Assembly (NCBI GenBank): GCA_015350385.1
Contig: WNKI01000002.1
Location: 9,775,546-9,839,545 of the forward strand
Length of the DNA: 64,000 bases
Direction: 5' to 3'
Origin: Aculops lycopersici
Taxonomy: Eukaryota; Arthropoda; Arachnida; Trombidiformes; Eriophyidae
Made by a program: the position numbers and the translations under genes. How positions within the stretch are numbered: position 1 is the stretch's first letter; each line of letters opens with the position of its first letter. Shown piece after piece: positions 49,967-60,242 of the stretch. The notes under the pieces were generated by a model that had not been told where the DNA came from, did no database searches, and worked only from the letters and a program-made list of their open reading frames with translations.

Positions 49967-51241
49967 CTAGACTCTTCTAGATTTGATAGCCTTTGATATG
50001 TCCTCTATGCATTGTTGAAATTGCTCCACTTCTTTTACTGTTTCGCGTAGCCTACCTGTCGGGCTATCAAAGGCAAACTTGTTAGCATGCATCAGATGTT
50101 TCTTATGTTGAAGAGCTATGCGACCCTTAGGTGTAAGGGAACTTGGTACTTTTTCTGTCAGGTCATTCTCATTTTTAACGATGCTTTTGGATTTCTTATT
50201 GCCCAAGAGGGATAGTTTTCGCTTCGATTTCAACTCTTTGTCGGTGTTAACTGCAGGTTGCTGGAGTTGTTTTGCACCTGGTGATGGCGTCGTTAGCTCA
50301 TTTGTGAACTTTGCAAACGCTCTGCTCTCATGCTTGGCCCTCAAGCGTAAGCCGATAGAGTTTTTGACATCACGCAGCACCGAAGCAGTCTTCTTGAAGC
50401 CCTTGTTTCTCTCAGACTTGGTTGAAGAGTCTCGGTCTTGGCTTTGGTCTCTGTCATCTGAAAATTGTTCGTCGACCTCCTCAATTGTGCTAACAGGTGT
50501 TGTTGTTGTGTTTGCTAGCTGTGCTTGCACTAATGTAGACGAGAGTCCATCTCTAGCTCTTTTCAATATGATCGGACTCAAGTTTGCCTTGTCCAATGAC
50601 CAATCGTTGCTGCCCGGTGACGAGGCTAGCGATTGTCTTGGCAGGGCTAATAGGGAGGCTGAGTTGACGCGGTTGACCAAGAGTTCCGGTGCCTTTCCAT
50701 GTTTAGTCATGGATGCAATTGATGAATCTGGATTTTCTAGCTGATTTTCATCACCAAGGAGATCGGCCTCGATCTGTGGGCAATCTGATGTCGATATTAT
50801 ATGTGCGCTATCGTTTTGGTTGGCCTCCTCTTGGCCACTCTCAATTGAGGATGACGAAGATGATAGCCAGCTCTTTTTTCTGAAAAATAGTCTCTTTGGC
50901 ATTAGTTGAGTTAATGACTTGCCCGATATTAGCTTAGACGGATTCTTGGCTGTTGATTGTAGCGTCAGCTGAGCAATTTGTCTACAAGGTGTTTCCAGTA
51001 CTGAGTGGTCCTGTGCAACTGGTTGCTTCTTCCTTTGACCTTTAGATTTGTTTTTTGCCTGTTGCTGGGTTATTCGATTATATGCTGCCTCCGATATTTG
51101 ATCAGGCATACCAGCTGCTGCTGAGATTTTGAGATAGGTATGAGGAGAACAAGCCAATCTCTGGACAACTGGAACATTGCGCCGGGTCGTTGGTCTCAGT
51201 CTGTTCAGGGCATCAGGAACGAATCTTTGGTTTTCCATCAT
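49967..51241 (-). CDS. Hypothetical basic, largely disordered protein
   Basis: 424 aa, one exon. No family recognised. It is rich in Lys, Ser, Gln and Asn with basic patches (KSKGQRKKQP, PKRLFFRKKSW, ELKSKRKLSLLGNKKSKS), many SP/TP dipeptides (SLASSPG, LTTPSPG, SLTPKGR, FDSPTGR) and no signal or membrane segment. The ends look most ordered: residues 1-60 (RFVPDALNRLRP, VVQRLACSPHTYLKI) and the C-terminal helix (RLRETVKEVEQFQQCIEDIS). The composition fits a nuclear, cell-cycle or cytoskeletal phosphoprotein; that is inference only. Confidence 0.6.
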   Translation of the reverse strand: MMENQRFVPDALNRLRPTTRRNVPVVQRLACSPHTYLKISAAAGMPDQISEAAYNRITQQQAKNKSKGQRKKQPVAQDHSVLETPCRQIAQLTLQSTAKNPSKLISGKSLTQLMPKRLFFRKKSWLSSSSSSIESGQEEANQNDSAHIISTSDCPQIEADLLGDENQLENPDSSIASMTKHGKAPELLVNRVNSASLLALPRQSLASSPGSNDWSLDKANLSPIILKRARDGLSSTLVQAQLANTTTTPVSTIEEVDEQFSDDRDQSQDRDSSTKSERNKGFKKTASVLRDVKNSIGLRLRAKHESRAFAKFTNELTTPSPGAKQLQQPAVNTDKELKSKRKLSLLGNKKSKSIVKNENDLTEKVPSSLTPKGRIALQHKKHLMHANKFAFDSPTGRLRETVKEVEQFQQCIEDISKAIKSRRV

Positions 51242-51629
51242 TGATTTACAGTATAGGAGCAGTTGATTCCAAGTGATTATCGAGTGACAATATCAAGATC
51301 GTATGAATAAAAAATCTATGTTGATATCAGGTTATAAAAGTGGTTCGAAGACAATAATGTCAGGGAGAAAAGTGCAAGGAAGAATCTCTGGTGAATGAAC
51401 GTGACCGTTGGAAACGTGAGGCCCACAAAGGGGGCGCGCGTAAACCACTCGCTCAAGCGTTGTCCGTTGAATGTCTTTCAGCCTACCTGTTGTTTACATT
51501 ATGCAAATCCTAGAAACAAACCCAACCTGGGATGGGCGTAAACAATGAGACCAAAGTTGTGATTTTACACAAAGAAATAGCGTTTCATAGATAGTTACAT
51601 TTTATTCAGATCATCTCGACACAACCCAA
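51242..51629. other. Intergenic region
   Basis: Upstream of the 424-aa gene and 3' flank of the P450 gene, both on the minus strand. Nothing else seen apart from the P450 poly(A) signal. Confidence 0.5.
51601..51606 (-). terminator. Poly(A) signal of the P450 gene
   Basis: AATAAA on the minus strand, 23 nt after the stop codon. Confidence 0.6.
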
Positions 51630-53363
51630 TCAATCGACTCTCGGGGTGATTCTGATATTCAGACCATTCCGTGACCTAAGCACCATTTCACCCGCTACAG
51701 CTAGTTTATCCCTGGTATCGACTGTATCGATGTAGAAGTTTCTCAGAACCTTGGCCAGTATTACCTTGAGTTCCATTTGAGCAAATTTTTGACCTATACA
51801 ATTCCTGGGCCCAGCGCTGAAAGGAATGTAGGCAAATGGGTGGCGGCCGACTGAATTTTCTGGCAAGAATCTATCTGGGTCAAAGACCTCTGGTTTTGGG
51901 TAGTATTTAGGGTTGTTATGAAGAACATGAGTGAATACCATGCAAGTTGAGCCCTTGGGCACGATATACTTTCCACCAACTTGAATATCCTCATCAACAG
52001 ACCTACCAACGAATGGAACACTCGGCCAGAGTCTCAAAGATTCTTTAATAACTCTATCCAGATACTTCATCTCTCTCAAATGCTCGTTAGTCAAGTTTGT
52101 GACTCTTATTCTATCGGCTAGCTTTTGCTCTCCATCGATAGTACACATTTCAAACTCATCGTCGCCACCTAAAATTCTGTCTAATTCTTTTCTGGCCCTT
52201 GCTTGGATATCTTTATGAAGACCGAGCATATAGAAGGTCCAGCTCAAGCTCATGGCTGTGGTATCGTGGCCAGCAAACATGAAAGTATCAACTTCCTCTC
52301 GGACATCCGTCAAGCTCATTGTGTTCTCTATTAGATGCTGATAAAGAAGTAGATCGAGGAAAGCAAATCGCTTGTTGCCTTTGGCAAAAAATGACGAGGC
52401 TCTCAAATCGTCCAGAGTAACTCGATCCTCTTGATATTTGTTGCTTGAAGCACTTTTATCTTTCTGTCGGTTTGTGGTTGTTGTTTTACGCTCAATGAGT
52501 CGCTTGAGATCATCATTCTGATTCAGTTGCTTCTCCCATTCAACTTTGCGCTCTAAAATAACTCGTGTTGAGAATTCGTGCATAACAATCTTGGCCTTGT
52601 TGAATTTCTGACCAGATTCCGTGCGATAAAATATCCAATCGGGCCAGAGCCATGGTCTTATAACCCGCTCTAATGCAATCTCGGTGAGCTCATATAAACC
52701 TTTCACATACTCTGACTGCTCGTCGTTTTGGCAATTCATATTGACTCCCATTGCAGTCTCACACAATGTGTCTAGAGTGCACATAGTTATCACGGGAGTG
52801 ATATCAAAACCTTCCTCACTCTCGACATAGCGACTTGAGTTCATTTTCCTAATTAACTTGGTGGCTTCTTCGTTCATCGTTGGTAGAAAGTCATTGAGAA
52901 TCCTGAAATGGAAAGCTGGCGTTAAAATCTTACGTCTGAAACGCCATTTGTTGCGTCGACTTGTGAGCAAACCTTCGCCTATCCAAGGCATGAATACTCG
53001 ATACTCATCCGCTTTGTTGATGACAGTCGTTGATGAGAGGATTGTTTCTACATTTTCAGGTGAATAGACCAAAACAACCGGCTTTAAACCTAACCAGAAG
53101 CGAGCAATGCCTTCTTCGGGGAACAACTTGTGTACATTGCTCATTAGGTGGTATGTCAGTGTGTAGGTTCCCCATTTGTGCTTGAGAAAGTCTAAATAAA
53201 TGAATATAAGTCCATGATTAACAATAGGCACCACACAAGGGGGACCAGGTAACTTTTCAATGGCTTGAACGAGTCTCTTGCGCTTACGAAACCATTTTGT
53301 TAGCTGAATTATCGAAAAAATCACAACTAGGGCTAAGACAATTTGACTCAACGTGACTGACAT
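51630..53363 (-). CDS. Cytochrome P450, CYP4 clan
   Basis: 577 aa, one exon. There is an N-terminal membrane anchor (residues about 5-24), a basic stop-transfer (KWFRKRKR) and the proline hinge KLPGPP. Also present are the C-helix WRFRRKILTPAFHF, the I-helix MFAGHDTTA (about 358-366) and the K-helix ESLRLWP (about 437). The PERF-type motif reads FDPDRFLP, and the heme loop FSAGPRNCIGQKFA has the axial Cys at about 519. It has CYP4-family features: VDTFMFAGHDTTAMSLSW, GRSVDEDI and LRSRNGLNI near the end. CYP4 enzymes are ER-bound monooxygenases acting on fatty acids, lipids or xenobiotics, often by omega-hydroxylation. In the CYP4 I-helix the heme-binding Glu motif (AGHDTTxxxxxW preceded by Glu) reads EEVDTFMFAGHD, so the covalent-heme Glu is plausible. 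Length is slightly above the usual 500-520 owing to an inserted loop (KTTTTNRQKDKSASSNKYQE). Confidence 0.95.
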   Translation of the reverse strand: MSVTLSQIVLALVVIFSIIQLTKWFRKRKRLVQAIEKLPGPPCVVPIVNHGLIFIYLDFLKHKWGTYTLTYHLMSNVHKLFPEEGIARFWLGLKPVVLVYSPENVETILSSTTVINKADEYRVFMPWIGEGLLTSRRNKWRFRRKILTPAFHFRILNDFLPTMNEEATKLIRKMNSSRYVESEEGFDITPVITMCTLDTLCETAMGVNMNCQNDEQSEYVKGLYELTEIALERVIRPWLWPDWIFYRTESGQKFNKAKIVMHEFSTRVILERKVEWEKQLNQNDDLKRLIERKTTTTNRQKDKSASSNKYQEDRVTLDDLRASSFFAKGNKRFAFLDLLLYQHLIENTMSLTDVREEVDTFMFAGHDTTAMSLSWTFYMLGLHKDIQARARKELDRILGGDDEFEMCTIDGEQKLADRIRVTNLTNEHLREMKYLDRVIKESLRLWPSVPFVGRSVDEDIQVGGKYIVPKGSTCMVFTHVLHNNPKYYPKPEVFDPDRFLPENSVGRHPFAYIPFSAGPRNCIGQKFAQMELKVILAKVLRNFYIDTVDTRDKLAVAGEMVLRSRNGLNIRITPRVD

Positions 53364-54556
53364 GATCTCTCAACTTTATTTGATGATTAACCTTAATCTA
53401 CAACTTCATTAAACTCTCATGAGTGAAATTATGCATCATGATATCTCATGCTCTGACAACAAGTGGCTTCAACTCAGCTTATTTCCTTCGAATATCTAAC
53501 GGCAAAAATCGAACTTGGGTACACATCACAAAAAGACCACTGGTCATTCGGCTGTAAGTGGCAAACAGCATAGACCGCTAGCTAACGACATGGTTGCAGG
53601 CAATAGGCGGCTCCAATCACGGACGTGGCACCTGCCTGCGAACTTGGTGGTTGTCTTTTGCACGATGAAGTTGTGATTTGTGAACCAAGCATAAAACAAT
53701 CAACTGGCGAAAGTGAGCAAGCTACCAGCTTGCACAAATAAGGAGCTCGGCGATCCTTCCGTTCATTGTATTGAGGGGGAGGTGATATAAAATACGAAGA
53801 AAGTTGCCTTTCTTCAAACATTTCACGCCTTGAGAAAAAGTTGATTGCTCGCTGCGTCGATTGTTATCTTGGTAGTATTTTCGCATCGCTTTGCCCTGCC
53901 ATCAGTAGTGGCAGTGCGTGATGGCTTATGCGGTTAGTCGAATGGTCTCTCCCTCTCTCTCTCTCTAGCGCGCGCTCGCTCTTTAGGGTGGCGAGCAACA
54001 GGTGAGTGAGTTGCGCAACAGTCTTGCCAAGACCGGACGTTCATTTGTTTGCGCGTTAACTCTGTTGTTAGCTGTTGACTGAGCAGAAACAATAAGCCAT
54101 ACTGCACTGCTGTAGCTACTGTTGCCTTGTGACGACGACAAGTGGCCACCATAGCAAACGGGGTGTCTAATGTTGGCCGGAGTTTATAGACAACAGCAGC
54201 AACTTGTTGCACGCAGATTCACAGTCGTCATTTAGCAAGACCAAAATAATTCGCTGCCAACCACTTGACCAAAAGACTGGCGAAGGCCTAGAGAGACAAA
54301 CTTATCGTCATCGTGAACTTGAGTTTAGTTCTTCTTTTGCGCTCAAGTTGTTGTTAAATTCAACCACAAGGGCAGTGAGCTTGTTGCCCACTTTGTTTTG
54401 TCTCTTTGCCTTAGCACCACGCGCTTGTGGGACGTAGACCCCCGAAAGATTAGATTGCGACCGATAGAGTTGTACCACTAGAAGTAGTAGTGGTAGGCAT
54501 TAGTACAAGAAAGGAGGGAATGGCAAAGAGAAAAGAAAGGATTCGGGTTCAGCCTC

Positions 54557-54645
<89 letters not shown>

Positions 54646-54758
54646 TAGAGTAGTAGTAGTAGTAGTAGTAGTACGTAGTACGTACGTACGTAGTACGTAC
54701 GTACGTACGTACGTACGTACGTACGTACGTACGTACGTNNNNNNNNNNNNNNNNNNNN

Positions 54759-54803
<45 letters not shown>

Positions 54804-55602
54804 CAACAAGTTGTTATTGCTGTTGCTACTCTTGGACTTTCTCGATTTTGCGCGCCTGTACTATTTGCCAATCGCGAGTCTCGTGTAAATTTGGCTAGTT
54901 TATTGTCCAACTAGTTGATGGTTGTTGTTATTGTTGTTGCTTATTTTGTATGGTGTTACTGTTGAATTTATAACTTGTTGTGCAATTGTAATATTGAGAA
55001 TCAGGACAAAGAAAACAAAAACAGCGCTAAAAACCACAATTTGAAGCATCATTGAGAAATTGAAAATCAGAAAGTAGGAAGTAGAAAAGCAATACGAGTC
55101 GCTAAGATTATTGACTTGATAATATCATTTTATTCAATCATTTCCATTTGGCACTGATTTCCTTCCCTGTTGGCGTCACAAGGAACGTGACCAAAATATT
55201 TAGTGACAATATAACATATAATAATATGTTTCAAAAGTCAATCAAACTAATGCGTATCCGTCTGTCTAACCATCAAGACAATTTTGTGAGTTTTTCCAAC
55301 TTGTTTAACGACAGCTGAAGTGTTGTTTAATTATTCGAATGTCAGTCTGTCTATCTACCTCTAATTAGTCCAAGTCCGCCACTTAGTAATAATGTTTATT
55401 ACTTGATAATAATAATGAGTTTGTTGTCGTTGTCGTTGTTGTTGTGTATATTGTATAATATCTATATATTTTGATAGGAGTTCATTAGATCATGTGTCCA
55501 TAGATCAAAACTGTCATCTTATCGTCGTTCTACTTATTCGGTATTTTAGTTCCATCGTAATATTAATATCATTATAATCAATGCTCGTTCTTTCATATCT
55601 TA
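53364..55602. other. Intergenic region with microsatellites and assembly gap
   Basis: Upstream of the P450 gene and 3' flank of the bHLH gene. It contains CT runs (about 53945-53968), a complex microsatellite with a 20-N gap (54559-54800) and AT-rich 3' UTR-like sequence. Possible bHLH poly(A) signals (AATAAA on the minus strand) lie at 55129-55134 and 55395-55400. No gene seen. Confidence 0.5.
54559..54800. repeat. Compound microsatellite with assembly gap
   Basis: (AG)n to about 54640, then (AGT)n, then (ACGT)n to 54738, then 20 Ns (54739-54758), then (AG)n again. The N run is a gap of unknown true size placed where simple repeats stopped the assembly. Confidence 0.95.
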
Positions 55603-57165
55603 TCATATATACTGGTTTTCATAGGTAACATTGTTGTTTCCAAACTTAAATGCATGTCTCTGTTGCTGATAACTTGTAAAACTAAACGATCGATCTCTCA
55701 TAATGTTGCTAGTCTTGGATTGAATCATAAGATCATTATTGTTGTTGATGGTGTTGAGGCTACTGTTGTTGTTTTGGTTTAACGGATGATGGTGCTGAGG
55801 TTGTGATATATGTTGATGTAATTGATACTGTTGCTGTTGGTTATTGATGACGTACTGATTCTGGTTGTGATTGTGGTGTTGTTGGTGTAGAAATTGGAAT
55901 GAACTTTGTTGGAGGTTGAGGTGTTGCTGTTGGTTGATTTGATTAGTTAGATTGTCATTGTTTCTCATGGCCAAGCCGCCTGAGAATGGTTGCTGTGGTG
56001 GTTGCGTTGCAAATCTCTCGTCAACAGGTTGCATTGGCCTCCCAATTAGTTGTTGCGTATAGATAGAGCCAACGCTACCGCCCAGGTGCCGGCCAAGGGG
56101 TTGCGCCATTGTCGGTGGCTGCTCCATGGGCGAGCTTTGCGGGCTGGCCGCCAGGTGGACAGTGTAAGCACTGGTACCGCTTGACTGTTGCTCGCAAGAC
56201 ATGGGCACCGGACTCATCTGTTGGTGCTGCTGCTGCTGGCTTGGCGGCGATTGCGGCCCAAAGCCGGAACTAGTGGATGTTGGCGAGGAAACAAACACTT
56301 GTTGACGTGCTTGCAGCGGCGACTGCTGCTGGCCCGATTGAAACATATGCGGCTGCGGCGACGACGACGAGGACAACGACACCTCCTCACCAGATTGACA
56401 ATGACTCATTGCTATGGAGACACGTGAACCGCCTAGATCGGCCTTCAACAGCTGCGGTTGAGGTTGTTGTTGCTGGTATTTCAGAAGGGTTTGTTGTTGG
56501 TGGTTGAGAAGTTGCGCCTGCTGTTGCTGAGCTGAAATGGGCGACGTTGGCCCAAATGGTGTCGCAATCTGGTTGATGTTTGTTGTTGAAATGGAGGTAG
56601 TTGATGTGGTTTGCGTTTGTTGGGTGTTGGTTGTGGTCATAGAAAGTTGAGGTTGTGGTGGTTGTTGTTGAGGTTGTTGTTGTTGTTGCTGTTGCTGAGG
56701 TGATGCGATTGAGGTAATCGAAGACGAGGCCGATGAGTAGGATTGTGAGCTTGCACTTCCGCCCGAGGGCGAGGAGGAGCCCACCGAAGAGTTGCTTGGT
56801 GGTGGGATTGCAGGTAGAATGGCCAGCGGCGGAAGTGGCGACGAGTGACGCGGCGACGTGTAGCCGAGCACATCCTCCAAATCCCTTATATAACTAATGG
56901 CCGTGCGCAATATCTCCACCTTCGACATCCTCTTGGTCATCTTTTCCACATCAAGCGGAAGTGAGTTTTTTAAATTATCAAAGGCATCATTGACGTTCCT
57001 AACTCTGGAACGCTCGCGCTCGTTTCGCTTGCTAATGTACTGCTCGAGGTGCTGGTGGCCATGCGACAAACTTCCGCCGTGGGCACTACCCGAGCCACTG
57101 TGGGGACTGTGCGAGCCATGATGGTGGTGGTGGTGGTGATGGTGGTGGTGGTGATGTTGTTGCAT
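55603..57165 (-). CDS. Achaete-scute-like bHLH transcription factor
   Basis: 520 aa, one exon. A poly-His start (residues 4-16) precedes the bHLH domain at about 45-105: basic region RNERERSRVRNVNDAF, helix 1 NLKNSLPLDV, a short loop EKMTK, helix 2 RMSKVEILRTAISYIRDLED. The RN-RERxRVxxVN basic region and SKVEILRxAIxYI helix 2 fit the achaete-scute (ASCL) family, with some resemblance to other class-A bHLH types. After this come about 410 residues of Gln, Ser, His, Asn and Pro-rich sequence with no domains. The C-terminus is FGNNNVTYENQYI. Proneural ASC factors heterodimerise with Daughterless/E proteins on E-boxes. The exact orthologue is not assignable by eye. The His-rich start could be an artefact if the real start lies upstream. 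Confidence 0.8.
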   Translation of the reverse strand: MQQHHHHHHHHHHHHHGSHSPHSGSGSAHGGSLSHGHQHLEQYISKRNERERSRVRNVNDAFDNLKNSLPLDVEKMTKRMSKVEILRTAISYIRDLEDVLGYTSPRHSSPLPPLAILPAIPPPSNSSVGSSSPSGGSASSQSYSSASSSITSIASPQQQQQQQQPQQQPPQPQLSMTTTNTQQTQTTSTTSISTTNINQIATPFGPTSPISAQQQQAQLLNHQQQTLLKYQQQQPQPQLLKADLGGSRVSIAMSHCQSGEEVSLSSSSSPQPHMFQSGQQQSPLQARQQVFVSSPTSTSSGFGPQSPPSQQQQHQQMSPVPMSCEQQSSGTSAYTVHLAASPQSSPMEQPPTMAQPLGRHLGGSVGSIYTQQLIGRPMQPVDERFATQPPQQPFSGGLAMRNNDNLTNQINQQQHLNLQQSSFQFLHQQHHNHNQNQYVINNQQQQYQLHQHISQPQHHHPLNQNNNSSLNTINNNNDLMIQSKTSNIMRDRSFSFTSYQQQRHAFKFGNNNVTYENQYI

Positions 57166-57466
57166 GTCGGTGGTAGCTCCGCGGCGCCTCTAGACGAAGG
57201 GAGTCGATTAGATTGAAGTGACTTGCTCGGTAGTTAACTGGCTTGAGGGTAGTTGTGGTTAGCTGATGCAATCGATACCTTCAACTTGATCGAGGTTTTC
57301 TGAAATTAAATGTTAACTTAGTAGACTAGATGTTACTCTGAATTTGATACGTTCCTCTCGAGTTCACAAATTAAAATGCTCAGCGAGTTGTTGCTATCAA
57401 CTCTATTGTAGATTAACTTTAGTTTTACTTGGATCTTTAAATTGGTCCATATCAATGGGTGAGAGA

Positions 57467-57550
57467 GTGAATGAATGAATGAATGAATGAGTGAGTGAGT
57501 GAGTGTGCGAGTTATTCAATTGTTGAATGAACAAATGATTAGCTCATATG

Positions 57551-57586
<36 letters not shown>
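57467..57586. repeat. GAAT/GAGT tetramer and (TATATG)n arrays
   Basis: The tetramer run is at 57467-57505 and the hexamer run at 57551-57586. Confidence 0.85.
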
Positions 57587-57985
57587 CGTATAATAATAAT
57601 AATATTAATCACTAATATGGATTCAAAGTTAATGCTAAACCTGCGCATTGCTGCCAATAAGATCCACTAATGAGCGATATGGTGTAAACACACACTGCCA
57701 CTTTAGTTGGCTTGCTAAATTGGCTCGATTATTATTAACATGTACAAATATTTGCATCCCGAAATGTGGTCACGACCGCAGACGCGCTCATCTCTAGAGT
57801 CAAGGAAAATGAGCGCATCTGCTTGTTCAAGTCTCGATCATGACATAAAGTTGGCTGGTTGGTCTGACGGAAAGAAAAGAGTAAATGAGTAGAGGGAAGA
57901 GGCATGAGTAAAAATGAGCAAGTGGGAGGTTAACCCGCAAGATTGATTTTAATAAAGTTGTGATTAGAAAGCAATATCTTGGATC

Positions 57986-58370
57986 AACACCAAACACCGG
58001 CGACACTGTTTGACAGTGCCGCTGTTAGTTTTGCCCACACACGATCAATAGGATTTAGGTCTCGCGAGCAGGGAGGGGGGCTGAAATACCCAATTTTCCC
58101 CGAATCAGAGACGGCCGCCGACTGGTGAATTGATTTTTTGGAGAGGGGCCAACAATGTCAACAAGCAGTTGTGACGCGCGTCGCAATGTCCACTCAGGAT
58201 TGTCTTCAAAAGACTGCACAATTTGTGCGTCTGTCTCCTGAGTGCTGCACATTGCCGTGCCTGTCTGCCTGAGGGGCGCAGTGCTTCCCCTCTCCTCGAA
58301 CCTGCGTAGAATGTGCAGCCCGACCGCCGCTGCTATTTCTATTGAGCTTTTACCCTGCCCACTCAGGGTT
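57986..58370 (-). pseudogene. Tc1/mariner-family transposase remnant
   Basis: The minus strand reads, in one frame, LSGQGKSSIEIAAAVGL, RRFEERGSTAPLRQTG and SFEDNPEWTLRRASQL. These are the paired-type helix-turn-helix modules of a Tc1/mariner transposase. Shortly after GKLGI it jumps to SAPLPAR and, after a small frameshift, RDLNPIDRVWAKL (about 58027-58066). This matches the PxxSPDLNPIE-VW region around the third catalytic acidic residue, where Asp is present. Most of the catalytic core is deleted and no full frame exists, so it is a dead internal-deletion copy. Terminal repeats were not identified. Confidence 0.75.
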
Positions 58371-58820
58371 CATACATTTTCTCGTTGCTCCTGCGTCGCA
58401 ACCATAACACTTGTTGTTGCTTGGCCGCAGTTTAGATCTGATATGTGCAAAATTTTTGGGATTGGCTGTACGCCGCTGCTGTTGCTGCCTCCTCTCTATT
58501 ATTATTATTATCATTATTGTTATTATTATCTCTCGCAAGTAACTGCCAGTAAACCTGAAAGAAATCGGCGTTGTTTTGATGATATAAGCAAAGATGATAA
58601 ATGTCGGCAAGAGCAAGCAGATAATCTTGGCGGTGAGCTTAGATTTTCTCTGCCTAGACCATCGAAACAACGAGCAAGGCAGACAAACTCACCATCATCC
58701 TTGAGTTTATCAATATCATTATTATTATTGTCACTATCAGCAGCTTTGTCGCTGCTAACTTCAAGATCAACGCTAAAAACACTTATAACAACAAAAGCAA
58801 AAACAACAGCAGAACCTAAA

Positions 58821-60242
58821 ATGATTACAAAGAGGAAGCAATCAAAAATGATCAGCTTGCTTGTTTTCAGTGTTTGGTTGCCATTATTGCTCACAACAAT
58901 GATCGCCAACGAGCGACTTGTTGCGCCGATCAGTTGCTCGCCGGCTGCCCGCCATTGCCAGCCAATGTTGGTGGCTGCGGCCAGCGCGGCTCTAGCTTCA
59001 ATCACGGCACCCGTGACCAGTGGTGTCAGTGTTAGTGTACAGGAAATGCTGATAAGATTACAACCGGCCAGCAGAGGCAACACTGATGACACCACCAACT
59101 CCACGTTGTTAGCTTCGTCATCGAGCTTGTTAAATCAAATTCAACCGAGCCAGCTGGAGCAGCGACACTCAAAAGCTAGTGATGGTGGCGGTCTAACTAG
59201 GCAAGTGGATGGCGACGCCACGACTCAATCATCTAGTGGCGCCCAGCGGCCGGAAGTCGGGAGCAGCAACTCGTCGTCACTGCAACGCTACCTGGAGCGC
59301 AAGAGACATGGAGAAAAATTGAAAGATCACGAGCAATCTGGCTTTTGGCGCGAGGAGAAAAATGACGAAAATGGGGTAGAGGCTAGGCAAAAGCACGCTG
59401 CGGCTGAGGAGGCAAAAAATTTAATGGACTTGGGACACAATAGACATGGATGGAAGAATGTCTACCACAGGGAGGAGTATGCGCAACACCAAAAGTATCA
59501 TGACGTTTTTCGGGATAAAAAGTGGGATCATGAGCATGAGAAATCTAATGGAAATTTTGCCTCCATTAAGGGTGACAAGTTTAATCGATCGCAATCAAAG
59601 GATTACTTTGACAAGGATAAGCAAGGAAGCCAATACGATTATCAAAAGGGCAACCAATGGAGGCGACATGAGGACGAGCATTACGACGGAGGCAGCGACG
59701 CCGACGAGCACGAGACTACTGATGAGAATGCGGCAAACAATATGTTGCGTACGAATCAGGGTCGCTCGCCACCTGTAACAGCGGCGGCGGCGGTAGTAGT
59801 GAGCCACTACACCCAGCGACCACCTGTCGACTTCCGGTCGATGCAATCGCCCATCACAGTAGCGCAAGCGGATGATTCGTCGTCGAGTGCGTTCGAGTCA
59901 GCCGCAAGCTCCGAGGCGGAGCCTGACGAGGAGATGGAAATGAAGAGAATGATGGCTAACTTGGAGAGATTAAGCAGCCAGGTTGAGGCTAGAGAGGGGC
60001 CGAAACGCGTCCAACAAGGATTACCTTTTGGGTCTCAGAGCGTTAATTCGTACCAAAATATCCGCCCAACAGAAAGATCATCAGGTCAAAATGTTAATGG
60101 GAGAAATCAACGGAAAGCGAGAAAGAGGCAACAAAATACCTTTGGTCGCTATGTGATAAATACCAACCAAAAGGAGGGAGGGGAAGACGATCACAACGAC
60201 GATGATGACGATCGCGACGGAGACGAGAGAAGTCCAGATTAA
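58821..60242 (+). CDS. Secreted His/Lys/Asp-rich protein
   Basis: I start at the Met at 58821 (473 aa, context CTAAAATG) because it opens a signal peptide (KMISLLVFSVWLPLLLTTMI); the frame upstream is low-complexity and overlaps a transposon relic. After the signal comes a Ser/Thr-rich stretch (about 60-165). Then a hydrophilic core (about 165-300) has SLQRYLERKRHGEKLKDHEQ, GFWREEKNDEN and GHNRHGWKNVYHREEYAQHQ. The latter resembles the G-[WY]-x-x-V-Y-H-x-[DE]-E-[YF] motif of His-rich secreted insect proteins that I recall only as uncharacterised. Acidic and basic runs follow, ending with HNDDDDDRDGDERSPD. No cysteines appear in the core. A structural or mineral/metal-binding extracellular role is inferred. 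Confidence 0.6.
   Translation: MITKRKQSKMISLLVFSVWLPLLLTTMIANERLVAPISCSPAARHCQPMLVAAASAALASITAPVTSGVSVSVQEMLIRLQPASRGNTDDTTNSTLLASSSSLLNQIQPSQLEQRHSKASDGGGLTRQVDGDATTQSSSGAQRPEVGSSNSSSLQRYLERKRHGEKLKDHEQSGFWREEKNDENGVEARQKHAAAEEAKNLMDLGHNRHGWKNVYHREEYAQHQKYHDVFRDKKWDHEHEKSNGNFASIKGDKFNRSQSKDYFDKDKQGSQYDYQKGNQWRRHEDEHYDGGSDADEHETTDENAANNMLRTNQGRSPPVTAAAAVVVSHYTQRPPVDFRSMQSPITVAQADDSSSSAFESAASSEAEPDEEMEMKRMMANLERLSSQVEAREGPKRVQQGLPFGSQSVNSYQNIRPTERSSGQNVNGRNQRKARKRQQNTFGRYVINTNQKEGGEDDHNDDDDDRDGDERSPD

Larger units (their letters stand above)
57166..58820. other. Intergenic region with microsatellites and a transposase relic
   Basis: Between divergent genes (bHLH on minus, the secreted protein at 58821 on plus). 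It contains GAAT/GAGT tetramers (57467-57505), a TATATG hexamer array (57551-57586), a mariner-type transposase remnant (57986-58370) and ATT-rich sequence before the next gene. The open frame extending upstream of 58821 to 58242 crosses the transposase relic and is not considered coding. Confidence 0.6.

Noticed and set aside
58242..58820. Upstream extension of the secreted-protein gene to a 666-aa frame
   Set aside because: It overlaps a transposase relic on the other strand and is low-complexity; the Met at 58821 starts a proper signal peptide.
58526..59104. 192-codon minus-strand frame
   Set aside because: Antisense to the secreted-protein gene and composed of reverse-read low-complexity sequence.
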